Source: Pseudovibrio sp. Tun.PSC04-5.I4 (GTDB taxonomy: Bacteria > Pseudomonadota > Alphaproteobacteria > Rhizobiales > Stappiaceae). Taken from it: a stretch of DNA of 64,000 nt. Shown piece after piece: positions 25,676 through 34,092 of the stretch. The position numbers were made by a program, and so were the translations under genes. The notes under the pieces were generated by a model. The model saw nothing but the letters and a program-made list of their open reading frames with translations, did no database searches and was not told where the DNA came from. The stretch is taken from positions 269,001 through 333,000 of the forward strand of contig NZ_FNLB01000006.1 of NCBI RefSeq assembly GCF_900104145.1. Reading direction: 5' to 3'. Positions within the stretch are counted from its first letter, which is position 1. Every line of letters starts with the position of its first letter.

Positions 25676-27109
25676 TTAGAGTTGATCTTCCAGCCATTGC
25701 CTGCTGCTTTGCTCAACCTTGCTGCGGGCAGAAAGAATGTTGGCTACATGCTGCGGAAACGAGGAAAGCTCATAGGTCAGCGTATATTCAATCTGACCTT
25801 GATCTCCAGAAGGTACATACCGAAGCTGCTGCACGGCTGGTGTTGATCCCGAAAGAAACTCCGGCTTTTCCAGCCATGGTAAAGCCGAGAGTGTTGTCTC
25901 TTTAGGCAGCTGCATTTGAGCTGAGATGTCGTGGGGTGCTGCGAGCCTCTGCGAAACTTGCGTAGATATGGGTAGGCTCCATAAAACAGCAAGAAACCAG
26001 AGAAGAGCAGGGATCCGAATAACTTCGACAGCTTTCAACCGAAAGCGCCCTTCCAGAAATTGTGAAATCACCACAAGACCTGAGAGAATGAGCGCGACAC
26101 CAAACACCAGTTGCGCGCCGTTAAGCTGGGGTGACAAGAATATGAACATCGTCACAAGCAGGATCAACAGGACAAATGATAGGCCGCAGTAAAGTCGTGT
26201 CGCAGCAGAGATGGACGGGTTGAACTTAGCTCTGTCCTTCGTCCCAGTTTTTTGCAGTTTACTCGCTGTTCTACGTCGATCCTCTGGGCGCCATCCCGTC
26301 GGCTTAAACCACAATCGAATTTTATCCCACCAGCTCTGCGTGTGAACACTGTCGCGAAACAGCATAGACCAGTGTTGCAGGTTGGCGGTGACGGGGTTCC
26401 ATGTCTTCAACGGTGTCGTTGTGCCATAATGGCAAGGCTGAGCGTCCAACTCCGGTTGCCAGCTTCCAAACAACCGATCCCAAATAACAAGTGTACCGCC
26501 ATAGTTTTTGTCGATGTAAATCGGGTTTTTAGCATGGTGTACACGGTGACTAGATGGAGTTGAGAACACACCTTCCATCAAGGGGATACGGTTAATTGCC
26601 TGCGTATGAAGCCAAAACTGATAGCCCTTGAGCACAAAAAACTGGATCAGGAAGACTTCGGGCGGACAGCCCAAAACCGCCAGTGGCAAATAAAATACCC
26701 ATGAAAACGCATACTGGAACGCACTTTGCCGAAGAGCGGTGGTTAGATTGTATTCCTCACTTTGGTGATGGCCAACATGAGCGCCCCATAAAACATTGTA
26801 GGTGTGAGCAATGCGGTGGAACCAGTAATAACAAAAGTCCACGCCAAAGAAGAAGAGAACCCAAGTGGCCCAACCGGTTGAGGAAAAGTCAAACAGGCGG
26901 TGAAAGGACCATACCCAGATAAACACCGAAAATGTGAAGGTTTTCAAAAACGCGTCAGAAACCAGCAGGCAAATGCCCATGGAAAGGCTGGCAATATTAT
27001 CATTGAAGCGGTGTAGGTCTCGCCCGTTGAGACGCAAGTAAGCATACTCAACCAGCATGAAAGACAAGAAGAGCGGTATCGCTAGCGCCGTCACATTGTA
27101 GTCTGCCAT
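25676..27109 (-). CDS. Fatty acid hydroxylase superfamily membrane protein, alkylglycerol monooxygenase (AGMO)-like
   Basis: 477 aa. Diiron His-box cluster: HRIAH (98-102), HVGHH (111-115), His168 in QFWLHT, and SSHRVHH (188-192). The flanking words SEEYNLTTALRQS and YIDKNYGGTLVIWDRLFGSW closely follow TMEM195/AGMO, the enzyme that cleaves alkyl ether glycerolipids. N-terminal and C-terminal transmembrane helices are present, with a ~150-residue C-terminal tail. An AGPS-like gene lies 5 kb away. Sterol desaturase-like activity cannot be excluded. Confidence 0.82.
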   Translation of the reverse strand: MADYNVTALAIPLFLSFMLVEYAYLRLNGRDLHRFNDNIASLSMGICLLVSDAFLKTFTFSVFIWVWSFHRLFDFSSTGWATWVLFFFGVDFCYYWFHRIAHTYNVLWGAHVGHHQSEEYNLTTALRQSAFQYAFSWVFYLPLAVLGCPPEVFLIQFFVLKGYQFWLHTQAINRIPLMEGVFSTPSSHRVHHAKNPIYIDKNYGGTLVIWDRLFGSWQPELDAQPCHYGTTTPLKTWNPVTANLQHWSMLFRDSVHTQSWWDKIRLWFKPTGWRPEDRRRTASKLQKTGTKDRAKFNPSISAATRLYCGLSFVLLILLVTMFIFLSPQLNGAQLVFGVALILSGLVVISQFLEGRFRLKAVEVIRIPALLWFLAVLWSLPISTQVSQRLAAPHDISAQMQLPKETTLSALPWLEKPEFLSGSTPAVQQLRYVPSGDQGQIEYTLTYELSSFPQHVANILSARSKVEQSSRQWLEDQL

Positions 27110-27688
27110 TGTTCCCCCACATAGCCGCTATGTTGACCATAACGTAAAGGGAGCTTTCGGTGCTGACAACAACAAATCTATAGGTGCCAAATTGCTATTC
27201 GCACAGAGATCCTCATACATATTAAGCAGAGAGTTAAAGCCCTTAACTTTGATTGCAGCACCCTTTACGCATCTGGCCATTGCCTGTTGGAGCAGCCGGA
27301 AATTGTAGTCTCACCATTTTCAGGAAACTATGCTTCAGCGATGGGAGCGGTAGTGCTCGCCCTGCGATAATATGCCCGCTGACTTGGTAGTCTATTGTAT
27401 TCATGCGCACAAATGGAAATGACAGTGCGGCAACTTCGCACATTTAACATAATGTCTCTGCAAACTTTGTTTGAATTGCGCTAAGTTAATTGACAGGCAA
27501 GTAGGCGTGCCCTACTTAGCGGCCTTCAGATTTTCTGCAAGATCTGCGCACGTAAACTAAGCAAAATAGTCGATCATGTACTTGGGAGTGCAGTTGGTAT
27601 TGGCCAGCTGGTTTCGCGCGCATGCCTTGTAGTCTTGAATAAACAACAGTGTTTTCTGAAAAAACAAAGATAACCACCAGGAGACCAC
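27110..27688. other. Non-coding gap upstream of XapX gene
   Basis: About 580 bp with no supported gene. One strong inverted repeat at 27499-27517 (AAGTAGG cgtgc CCTACTT) lies about 170 bp before the XapX start and could be an operator or hairpin. Confidence 0.45.
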
Positions 27689-27859
27689 ATGAGCGAGCTG
27701 CTTCTTTCTACATTTGCAGGTTTCGTCATCGGCGCGATTTTCACGGCGATCAAACTTCCAATTCCTGCTCCGCCAGTTTTATCTGGTTGTGTAGCAATTC
27801 TAGGTGTTTGGGGCGGCCATAAGGTCATGCTCCTAATTGGTGAGCGCTTCTTCTCATAA
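27689..27859 (+). CDS. XapX-domain (DUF1427) small membrane protein
   Basis: 56 aa: MSELLLSTFAGFVIGAIFTA, then KLPIPAPPVLSG and GVWGGHKVMLLIGERFFS. The pattern of a short hydrophobic helix, the PxPAPP motif and a second helix is that of the XapX/DUF1427 family, which has no known function. CCAGGAG lies 6 nt before the ATG, and a strong terminator follows 24 bp after the stop, so it is its own transcription unit. Confidence 0.85.
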   Translation: MSELLLSTFAGFVIGAIFTAIKLPIPAPPVLSGCVAILGVWGGHKVMLLIGERFFS

Positions 27860-27883
27860 GCGACCCCAAATACAACTCTTAAG

Positions 27884-27916
27884 GCGGTTGCTGATTTTTC
27901 AGCGCCGCTTTTTTTT
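27884..27916 (+). terminator. Intrinsic terminator after XapX gene
   Basis: Stem GCGG..GCTGA / TCAGC.CCGC with a T-rich loop, followed by eight T residues. Classic Rho-independent terminator. Confidence 0.85.
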
Positions 27917-27981
27917 GTGCTTGCATGATAAAGAAAGTGAAGTGTATATAAAAATAAAAATATTATTAAATGGAGTCATTC

Positions 27982-28560
27982 ATGCAAGTCCTTCTTATCT
28001 CCGGGAGTACGCGAGAGCTTTCAATTAACAAAGTATTGTTGAGAGCCGCCGCTGAAGAAGCACAAAAACTAACCCACGATCCGGTCAATCTGGATGCGGA
28101 AGTAGCCTTATTACCCATTTTCCATCAAGAGCTTGAGGCAAATGACGCCTACAAAATCCCACTTGCAAAACTGAGAGCTCAGATTGAAGAGGCAGACGTC
28201 ATTCTGATTGCCTGCCCGGAATACAACGGCTTTCACACGCCCCACCTGCACAACATCTTCACTTGGGCATCCAGAAGGGCAGAAGGACAAAAACACTCTG
28301 TTCTGGAAGGCAAAGTTGTCGGTCTTCTCTCCGCTGCACCTGGAGCATTTGGGGGGCTAAGAATGTTGCCGCGGTTAACATCATTTGTGGCGGACCATGG
28401 TTGTTGGGTTCATCCACGATACTTGGCAGTAGGCAATATGACTTCTAAGCTCGATGCGGATGGCAACGTCAACGATCCGGATACGCTCACCAAACTGAGC
28501 GCAATGATTGAGCAAATTTGTGGCATGTCTCAAATGAAGAAGACTGCAGAGCCAGCTTAA
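27982..28560 (+). CDS. NAD(P)H-dependent FMN reductase family protein
   Basis: 192 aa from the ATG at 27982 (GGAG 7 nt upstream). Flavodoxin-like fold: QVLLISGSTRELSINKVLLRAA binds the FMN phosphate, and CPEYNGFHTPHLHN is the family active-site loop. It reduces FMN or quinones, azo compounds or chromate; the substrate is unknown. A terminator follows. Confidence 0.9.
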   Translation: MQVLLISGSTRELSINKVLLRAAAEEAQKLTHDPVNLDAEVALLPIFHQELEANDAYKIPLAKLRAQIEEADVILIACPEYNGFHTPHLHNIFTWASRRAEGQKHSVLEGKVVGLLSAAPGAFGGLRMLPRLTSFVADHGCWVHPRYLAVGNMTSKLDADGNVNDPDTLTKLSAMIEQICGMSQMKKTAEPA

Positions 28561-28588
28561 CATCTCAGATTTTTTATAAAACGAAGAC

Positions 28589-28620
28589 ACCCGGTTCTGC
28601 CTAAGCGCCGGGTATTTTTG
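28589..28620 (+). terminator. Intrinsic terminator after FMN reductase gene
   Basis: Stem ACCCGG / CCGGGT with a ~13-nt loop, then ATTTTTG. It sits 29 bp after the stop codon. Confidence 0.7.
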
Positions 28621-29041
28621 TGTCTGGTTGCGTTTGAGACTCTGATTACCGAACGTGCACTCTGACTAATCTGTGAGCATCTGACAGGACATCCGGCAAC
28701 CAAAACTCTTCAGTCATCGTAATAATACACAATATATCAATAAGTTAAAACTTATGCGCTCCATGCGGTGTTCCTGGCATGCTGCTTGCTATTACAGGTG
28801 CAGACCAAGTTTGCACCAACACTGCGCGGAGAGGGGCAACCAAAGGAATTCACGAAGCCACGTAGGAGAGGCGGGCCTATCACTAGGTTTTAAGGCGAGT
28901 GAATTTCTAATCTGCGCGTGGAGGGGAGATGAAGAAAAATAACACATCTCCCCTTCGCAAACGCTCGAAAAGCAGTTTGCGTTGTTATGTGCGTCACCTT
29001 GCGTTTTTTGTAAGTTTATTGCGTTCTTAAGGATCAAAAGC
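28621..29041 (+). promoter_or_regulatory. Long leader region upstream of lysE-like gene
   Basis: About 420 bp with no gene. It contains a hairpin GGTGCA / TGCACC at 28797-28817, a 9-bp perfect stem (GGGGAGATG / CATCTCCCC, 13-nt loop, 28923-28953) and the four-block GCGT element at 28979-29024. It could be a structured 5' leader or an operator region for the exporter. No known riboswitch consensus is recognisable. Confidence 0.45.
28979..29024 (+). repeat. Four-block GCGT element, copy B
   Basis: GCGT starts at 28979, 28991, 29001 and 29021. Spacings of 12, 10 and 20 bp equal those of copy A (3891-3936). The last block ends 18 bp before the lysE ATG, so a protein bound here would block or activate its expression. 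Confidence 0.6.
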
Positions 29042-29692
29042 ATGGAGCTTCTTACCTCATTCGATGCCACATTGGTTTTTGGCTTCATCGTTACTTTTAT
29101 GGCGCTCAACTTCACACCCGGTCCCGCGGTCCTGAAGGTGGTTGGTGACAGCATGTCAAACGGTATTGGTAAGACCCATGCCAGCATGGCGGGCGTGTTT
29201 GGAGCCAACCTTATGTATGCGCTGTTGGCGGCTGGTGGCATGAGTGCTTTGCTCTTATCCTTCCCCATTCTGTTCGAAACAGTAAAATGGATTGGCGTAG
29301 CTTATCTATTGTATCTTGCATATGGCTCGTTCAAAGCGGCCTTCACTGCCTCCTTGGGTGAAGCAAAAGAACACAAGCCAGCCTCTGCTCTCAGGCTATT
29401 TTTTACCTCATTCGCAATGCAGGGAGCTAACCCCAAATCTGTGCTGTCGTTCAGCGCAATGCTTCCAGTGTTTGCAGGTGAGGGAGATGGCATGGCTTTG
29501 CGTATGATGGTCCTGGCCCTCTTCAATATCGCGTTGGAATATCCAGCCCTGTTGTTTTACGCCTACCTTGGCACCAGAGCTCAAAAGTTTGCGGTCTCTG
29601 CCCGCTCTCGCGCCGCAATGGATGCCTTCGCCGGTACTGCTCTCACAGGCGCTGCCTACATGATCTCAAGGAGCTCTTTAAAAGCTCAGTAA
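29042..29692 (+). CDS. LysE/RhtB family amino-acid exporter
   Basis: 216 aa from the ATG at 29042 (MELLTSFDATLVFGF). Six hydrophobic segments and the family N-terminal motif NFTPGPAVLKVVGDSMSNG. It exports an amino acid or related compound; substrate unknown. An upstream in-frame start at 28982 would add 20 residues that overlap the GCGT element and is less likely. Confidence 0.88.
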   Translation: MELLTSFDATLVFGFIVTFMALNFTPGPAVLKVVGDSMSNGIGKTHASMAGVFGANLMYALLAAGGMSALLLSFPILFETVKWIGVAYLLYLAYGSFKAAFTASLGEAKEHKPASALRLFFTSFAMQGANPKSVLSFSAMLPVFAGEGDGMALRMMVLALFNIALEYPALLFYAYLGTRAQKFAVSARSRAAMDAFAGTALTGAAYMISRSSLKAQ

Positions 29693-30132
29693 TGTGTTTT
29701 TCTTAGGTGAGGTCGAACTGAAAATTGCGTCTTCAACTCCGCCCCACCAATTCAGCGGGCATGTTTTATCTCTTGAGTTGAATAACTGGTCTAGTTTACT
29801 GGCAAAAATGATCAAACTGGAATGACGGGAAAAGCGCACAGGCAATGCTTAGGGGGCGAAGCTGGGGAAGTGCGAGCTGCATATTACACGTGTCCCCAAA
29901 TCCTCTAATATTCAAGGGCCTATACAACCCCGCATGATGCGAAGTTAAGCTCGCTACATCCCTTCAAAGCTACCCTCAAAACTTGTATTGGAAAGTACTC
30001 GGAGACCAATCCGACAAGTAATACCAATTTTATTTGCTAGGTTTATTTGGGTTGTGCGGTGTTGACAGACCTGCGGAAGAAGAAGGTATGCTAGGCGCAA
30101 ATATTCCCCAAAATTTGCGAGGAGGCGTACCC
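29693..30132 (+). promoter_or_regulatory. Promoter region of the hexosaminidase gene with GntR-type half-sites
   Basis: About 440 bp without a gene. It holds a site like the DasR/NagR operator (29785-29800) and two half-sites on the opposite strand (AGACCAAT at 30003-30010 and AATACCAAT at 30020-30028), consistent with control by the GntR/UTRA regulator at 32076-32843. Confidence 0.5.
29785..29800. promoter_or_regulatory. Candidate GntR/UTRA operator (dre-like)
   Basis: ACTGGTCTAGTTTACT matches 13 of 16 positions of the DasR dre site ACTGGTCTAGACCACT. It is about 330 bp before the GH20 start. Confidence 0.4.
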
Positions 30133-32052
30133 ATGGAGACTGCTGTTTGTACTGATAGCTCTATCAGAATGGAAACATGGCGGACAGAGGATAGGCACAT
30201 TCGCTGTGTTTTATCTGCCATGTGTGAGGAGCCGATCTCCAATTACACGCTCTGCTTCAGTATGTTGGCACCCTGTGAGGTAGTAGAGGGTGCCAACGTT
30301 CAAAAAATGACAGCAGGGTATATCGAGCTTCGGTTTGAGAATGACCGGCTTGGAACAGGGCAGGCGCTTGGGTTTACGCTTAAATACAAAAGCAACATGA
30401 ACCCCACCAACCGCAGTTGGTTGCCAAAGGGGGCATATCTGCGCTCGGACGAGGGGGATATTCTACCGGTTCACATCGCTACGCGCGGTCTGGACGAAAG
30501 CTATTCTCAAAAACTCCCTGAAATACAGCCAGATGCAAACTCAGATCAATTGATGTTGGTGCCGGAACCACAAAGCTGGACCCCATCAAAGGGGCAGTTG
30601 GATATTTCCGCGGGGTTCAAGCTGGACAAGTCTTGGGATGCTGGCGGAGAGATGGACTGCGCTGACTCTGTTGAGGCACTGGCTGATCGCAACAATATAG
30701 GGCCGTTCCTGTCCGATGCCGGTATCTCGCTTCAGTATACCAACAAAGCCTTGCTGGTTGATGATGCGTATGAACTGACGATTTCAGCAGATGGTATTAC
30801 GTTAAGTGCTGGCGGATCAGCTGGTGCGTTTTACGGCTGTATCACTCTTTTAAATTTGAAGGTGCTCCATGCGGGCACCATTCCATGTGGTCACATTTCT
30901 GATGCGCCTCGGTTTGAGTGGAGAGGACAGCATCTGGATTGCGCGCGCCATTACTACGAGCCGGAAACTCTCCTGCGCCTTGTCGACCTGATGGCCATGT
31001 TGAAACTCAACCGCTTCCATTGGCACTTCTGCGATGATGAAGCCTTCCGTTTGGAAGTGGAGAGCTATCCAGAGCTTTGGAAAAAGTCCGGCATGCGCGG
31101 AGAGGGACGTGTGGTTCCCGGAATTTACGGCGCAGCTGATGGCCCTCAAGGCGGCACTTATTCTATCGCCTTCGCCAAACGTTTGGTAGATCACGCCAAA
31201 GCGATGTTTGTGGAGGTTCTGTCGGAAATCGAAGTCCCTGCGCACTCTTGGGCTGGTCTGCAAATCCACCCAGAATTGCGGGAAGTTCAGGATGAGAGCA
31301 ACGAAATCTCGGTCCATGGCTACCTTAATAACACCATAAATCCGGCATTGCCAGAAGCATGGACCTACATGGAAGCGCTGGCGAAGGAAGTCTCCAGCAT
31401 CTTCCCGTTTGCACATTTGCATCTGGGGTGTGATGAACGCCCGCCAGCAGCGTGGACCAAATCACCAGCTATCGAAAAACTGAAAGCAGAACATGGCCTG
31501 AAAACCGCAGATGATGTTCAGGGCTGGATGATGGATAAGCTGGGGGCTTACGTTCAGTCTCTGGGTGTGCGCCCGGCTGCATGGGAAGAAGCAGCCAAAG
31601 GCGCGAACGGCGGCATCAACAACGATGCGATCTTGTTCTCATGGACCCAGCAGGGGCCGGGATTGGAAGCCGCACGCAAAGGTTACTCAGTGGTGATGAC
31701 CCCGGCAGCCCATGCGTATTGGGATATTGCGCCAACAAACAACGTCAACGAGATCGGCCTCAACTGGGCAGGGATCACCAGTCTGGCTGACAGCGTCAAC
31801 TGGGATCCAGTCCCAGAAAACGAGCCAGAGCTGGAAGGCAAGATCATCGGCGCGCAAGGGTGTTTGTGGTCAGAGGTTGTTTTGCGGGATGCGAACATGG
31901 AAACCATGATGTCTCCGCGCATTCTTGGTATCTCGGAGGTTGCTTGGGCAACCCGTGCCAACAAACCGAATGCAGACCGGATAGAGGAAAAGGCGGCCTG
32001 CTACGGCAGGCTGTTCTCCGCAATCGGTTGGCGTCAGGACGCGCGGGACTAA
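30133..32052 (+). CDS. Beta-N-acetylhexosaminidase, GH20
   Basis: 639 aa from the ATG at 30133, preceded by GAGGAG. The GH20b N-terminal domain is followed by a TIM barrel with RFEWRGQHLDCARHYY, KLNRFHWHFCDDEAFRLE and the catalytic pair Asp434-Glu435 in HLGCDERPPAAW. No signal peptide is visible, so it probably acts in the cytoplasm on imported chito- or GalNAc-containing oligosaccharides. It lies next to the cognate ABC importer and amino-sugar enzymes. The open frame extends upstream to 30034 without family similarity. Confidence 0.93.
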   Translation: METAVCTDSSIRMETWRTEDRHIRCVLSAMCEEPISNYTLCFSMLAPCEVVEGANVQKMTAGYIELRFENDRLGTGQALGFTLKYKSNMNPTNRSWLPKGAYLRSDEGDILPVHIATRGLDESYSQKLPEIQPDANSDQLMLVPEPQSWTPSKGQLDISAGFKLDKSWDAGGEMDCADSVEALADRNNIGPFLSDAGISLQYTNKALLVDDAYELTISADGITLSAGGSAGAFYGCITLLNLKVLHAGTIPCGHISDAPRFEWRGQHLDCARHYYEPETLLRLVDLMAMLKLNRFHWHFCDDEAFRLEVESYPELWKKSGMRGEGRVVPGIYGAADGPQGGTYSIAFAKRLVDHAKAMFVEVLSEIEVPAHSWAGLQIHPELREVQDESNEISVHGYLNNTINPALPEAWTYMEALAKEVSSIFPFAHLHLGCDERPPAAWTKSPAIEKLKAEHGLKTADDVQGWMMDKLGAYVQSLGVRPAAWEEAAKGANGGINNDAILFSWTQQGPGLEAARKGYSVVMTPAAHAYWDIAPTNNVNEIGLNWAGITSLADSVNWDPVPENEPELEGKIIGAQGCLWSEVVLRDANMETMMSPRILGISEVAWATRANKPNADRIEEKAACYGRLFSAIGWRQDARD

Positions 32053-32075
32053 ACATGAAACAAAGCTGGCCGGGC

Positions 32076-32843
32076 TTATGCGTTGCGAAGTTCGGCCACA
32101 AAATCATAGATATCGCCGCGATACACACCAATTGTCAGCTCGATAACCCGTCCGCTGGGCAGGTAGGCGGTTCTATCTATGTAAAGCGCTGCATCACCGG
32201 GTTCTACCTCTAGCATTGCCGCTTGTTCTTCAGTTAGTTTACACGCGGAAATCCGCTGAATAGCGCGAGACGGGCGAATGCCCTGCGCTGACAGCACCTC
32301 ATAAAGCGATGTCACAACATCACCGGGGTTCGGCAAAAACTCGTTGGAGAGAGAACTGGTCTCAATGGCCATGGGTGTGCCATCCGCACGGCGCAAGCGC
32401 TTGATGCGCACAACCTGCTCACCAGACGCCAAGCCCAGTGAGACAATCTCCTCTGGCGAAGGTAGGTACGCGCCGCTCTCTAAAATTTCGGAGGAGGAGG
32501 TCATACCACGCCGGTGCATATCCTCGGTAAACGAGGTCAGGCGCGACAGGGAATGCTCCAGGCGCTGAACCTTTGGCGCGATGTAAGATCCGGAGCCACG
32601 ACGCTGGATCACCAGACCGTCTTCAACCAGATGGCTGATGGCTTTGCGAATTGTGACACGGGATAAACCGGTCATTGTCGCCAGCTCACGTTCTGCTGGC
32701 AGAGTCGCATCCGCAGGCAATTGGCCGTTCTTGATTGCTGATTCGAGATGGCGTTGCAGCTGCAAGTACCGCGGTCCCCCGCTCTGGTGATGCCAGGACG
32801 TGGGAGAAAATAACTCAGAATATTGGGTCAGATTTGTCGCCAT
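32076..32843 (-). CDS. GntR family transcriptional regulator with UTRA domain (NagR/DasR-like)
   Basis: 255 aa. N-terminal winged helix (LPAERELATMTGLSRVTIRKAISHLVEDGLV, RRGSGSYIAP) and C-terminal UTRA ligand domain ending in VIELTIGVYRGDIYDFVAEL. UTRA regulators of this kind sense amino-sugar phosphates such as GlcNAc-6-P. It sits between the hexosaminidase gene and the divergent ABC operon. GGTATTA/GGTCTTA half-sites occur in both flanking promoters, so it probably represses both and itself. Confidence 0.9.
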   Translation of the reverse strand: MATNLTQYSELFSPTSWHHQSGGPRYLQLQRHLESAIKNGQLPADATLPAERELATMTGLSRVTIRKAISHLVEDGLVIQRRGSGSYIAPKVQRLEHSLSRLTSFTEDMHRRGMTSSSEILESGAYLPSPEEIVSLGLASGEQVVRIKRLRRADGTPMAIETSSLSNEFLPNPGDVVTSLYEVLSAQGIRPSRAIQRISACKLTEEQAAMLEVEPGDAALYIDRTAYLPSGRVIELTIGVYRGDIYDFVAELRNA

Positions 32844-32876
32844 AGTGCCTGTCAGCCATCGTTATACTTCATGTTT

Positions 32877-33022
32877 AATAATACCTTTTTAAGACCAAAG
32901 CAAATTCCTGCGGTGAGAAAATAACGTTTAACCTCACAAAACCCGCAGTTTATGGCCTGTTATACAGCGGATAAAATTTAGGTAGTAAAATGGTAGACAA
33001 ATGGATTTGTTTTGGTATTATT
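32877..33022. promoter_or_regulatory. Divergent promoter with GntR half-sites (AATAATACC, AAGACCAAA, TTTGGTATTATT)
   Basis: Half-sites at 32877-32885, 32891-32899 and 33011-33022 share the core TGGT(A/C)TTA with the sites before the GH20 gene. They lie in the 282-bp gap between the GntR gene and the first permease gene. The AT-rich stretch between them probably holds both promoters. Confidence 0.45.
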
Positions 33023-33125
33023 TTACTGTAATTCGCTAAATTACCTAGCTCGTCCAGCACTGGGTGGCACATAAAAGGTAAGTGCGGGATGGGGACCTGT
33101 AATCTACAGGAATTGGGGAGAGCGC

Positions 33126-34091
33126 ATGACGAATGCGTCAGGAGAACTGCTGCCGTATAAAGGCGCGGCCAGCGGTTCCAAAACTAAAAACCAAGGAATG
33201 CTCAAAGGGCTTATGCGCTCTAAAAGCTTCTTCGCATGGGCGCTGATTGCTCCAGCAGCTTTATATTTGTTGGTTATCGTGGCATGGCCGCTGGTGGAAA
33301 CAATCCGCCTGTCTTTCACAAACGCCAATATTGGCGGTGAAAGCTACATTGGCACGGCCAACTACGAAAAGCTTCTCAGCAGCCGTAAATTCGGCCAGAC
33401 AGTGGGCAGAACGTTCTATTGGATGTTCCTGTCGGTCTCATTCAAAATCATTTTCGGGCTTGTTGGCGCAACACTGCTCAATGCAGCAATTCCGGGCCGG
33501 GCAATCTTCCGTATGCTGGTTATGCCGCCATGGATCGTTCCGGTCGCTATTGGGTGTTTCGGCTGGCTTTGGCTTTACAACGGCCACTTCGGCATCATCT
33601 CCGGCGTGCTGCAATACGTTGGTATTCTGGATGGCCCGTTTGAATTTCTGGCCTACAAAGACAGTGCGTTCTATTCCGCCATCATCACCGATGTCTGGGT
33701 TGGTTTGCCAATGGTGACCATATTCCTGCTGGCAGCGATTCAAGGCGTTCCGCGTGATTTGTATGAGGCTGCGTATGTGGATGGCGCATCGCGTTGGTAC
33801 CGTTTCCGCCGCATCACCATTCCGCAGATCTTGCCGGTCATTATCACAATGACGCTGCTCTCGATCATCTGGACCTTCAATTCCTTCGAGATCATCTGGA
33901 TCCTGACGGAAGGTGGGCCGCGCGCCGCCACAACAACGCTGATCATCGACACTTACAAGATGGCAATTGCAAACTTCAAATTCGGACAGGGCGCGGCTCG
34001 TGCTGTGATCATCGTATCACTGCTCAGCATGTTCTCACTGGTTTACCTGTTTGCGCTCCATCAGATCAAAAAACGTTTCGAGGCAGCTTAA
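33126..34091 (+). CDS. ABC sugar transporter permease 1 (MalF/UgpA family)
   Basis: 321 aa with six predicted membrane helices and the EAA loop (DLYEAAYVDGASRWYRFRRITIPQILP) that docks on the ATPase. First gene of the amino-sugar import operon; GGGGAG precedes the ATG. Imports an amino sugar or a short oligosaccharide (inferred from the neighbours). Confidence 0.92.
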   Translation: MTNASGELLPYKGAASGSKTKNQGMLKGLMRSKSFFAWALIAPAALYLLVIVAWPLVETIRLSFTNANIGGESYIGTANYEKLLSSRKFGQTVGRTFYWMFLSVSFKIIFGLVGATLLNAAIPGRAIFRMLVMPPWIVPVAIGCFGWLWLYNGHFGIISGVLQYVGILDGPFEFLAYKDSAFYSAIITDVWVGLPMVTIFLLAAIQGVPRDLYEAAYVDGASRWYRFRRITIPQILPVIITMTLLSIIWTFNSFEIIWILTEGGPRAATTTLIIDTYKMAIANFKFGQGAARAVIIVSLLSMFSLVYLFALHQIKKRFEAA

Positions 34092-34092
34092 G

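Noticed and set aside
27243..27443. 66-codon minus-strand open frame in the gap after the AGMO-like gene
   Set aside because: No ribosome-binding site or similarity; probably chance.
28815..28890. Glycine-riboswitch-like segment (GGAGAGGGGC..CCAAAGG) before lysE
   Set aside because: The order and spacing of the aptamer motifs do not fit, and the second conserved half is missing.
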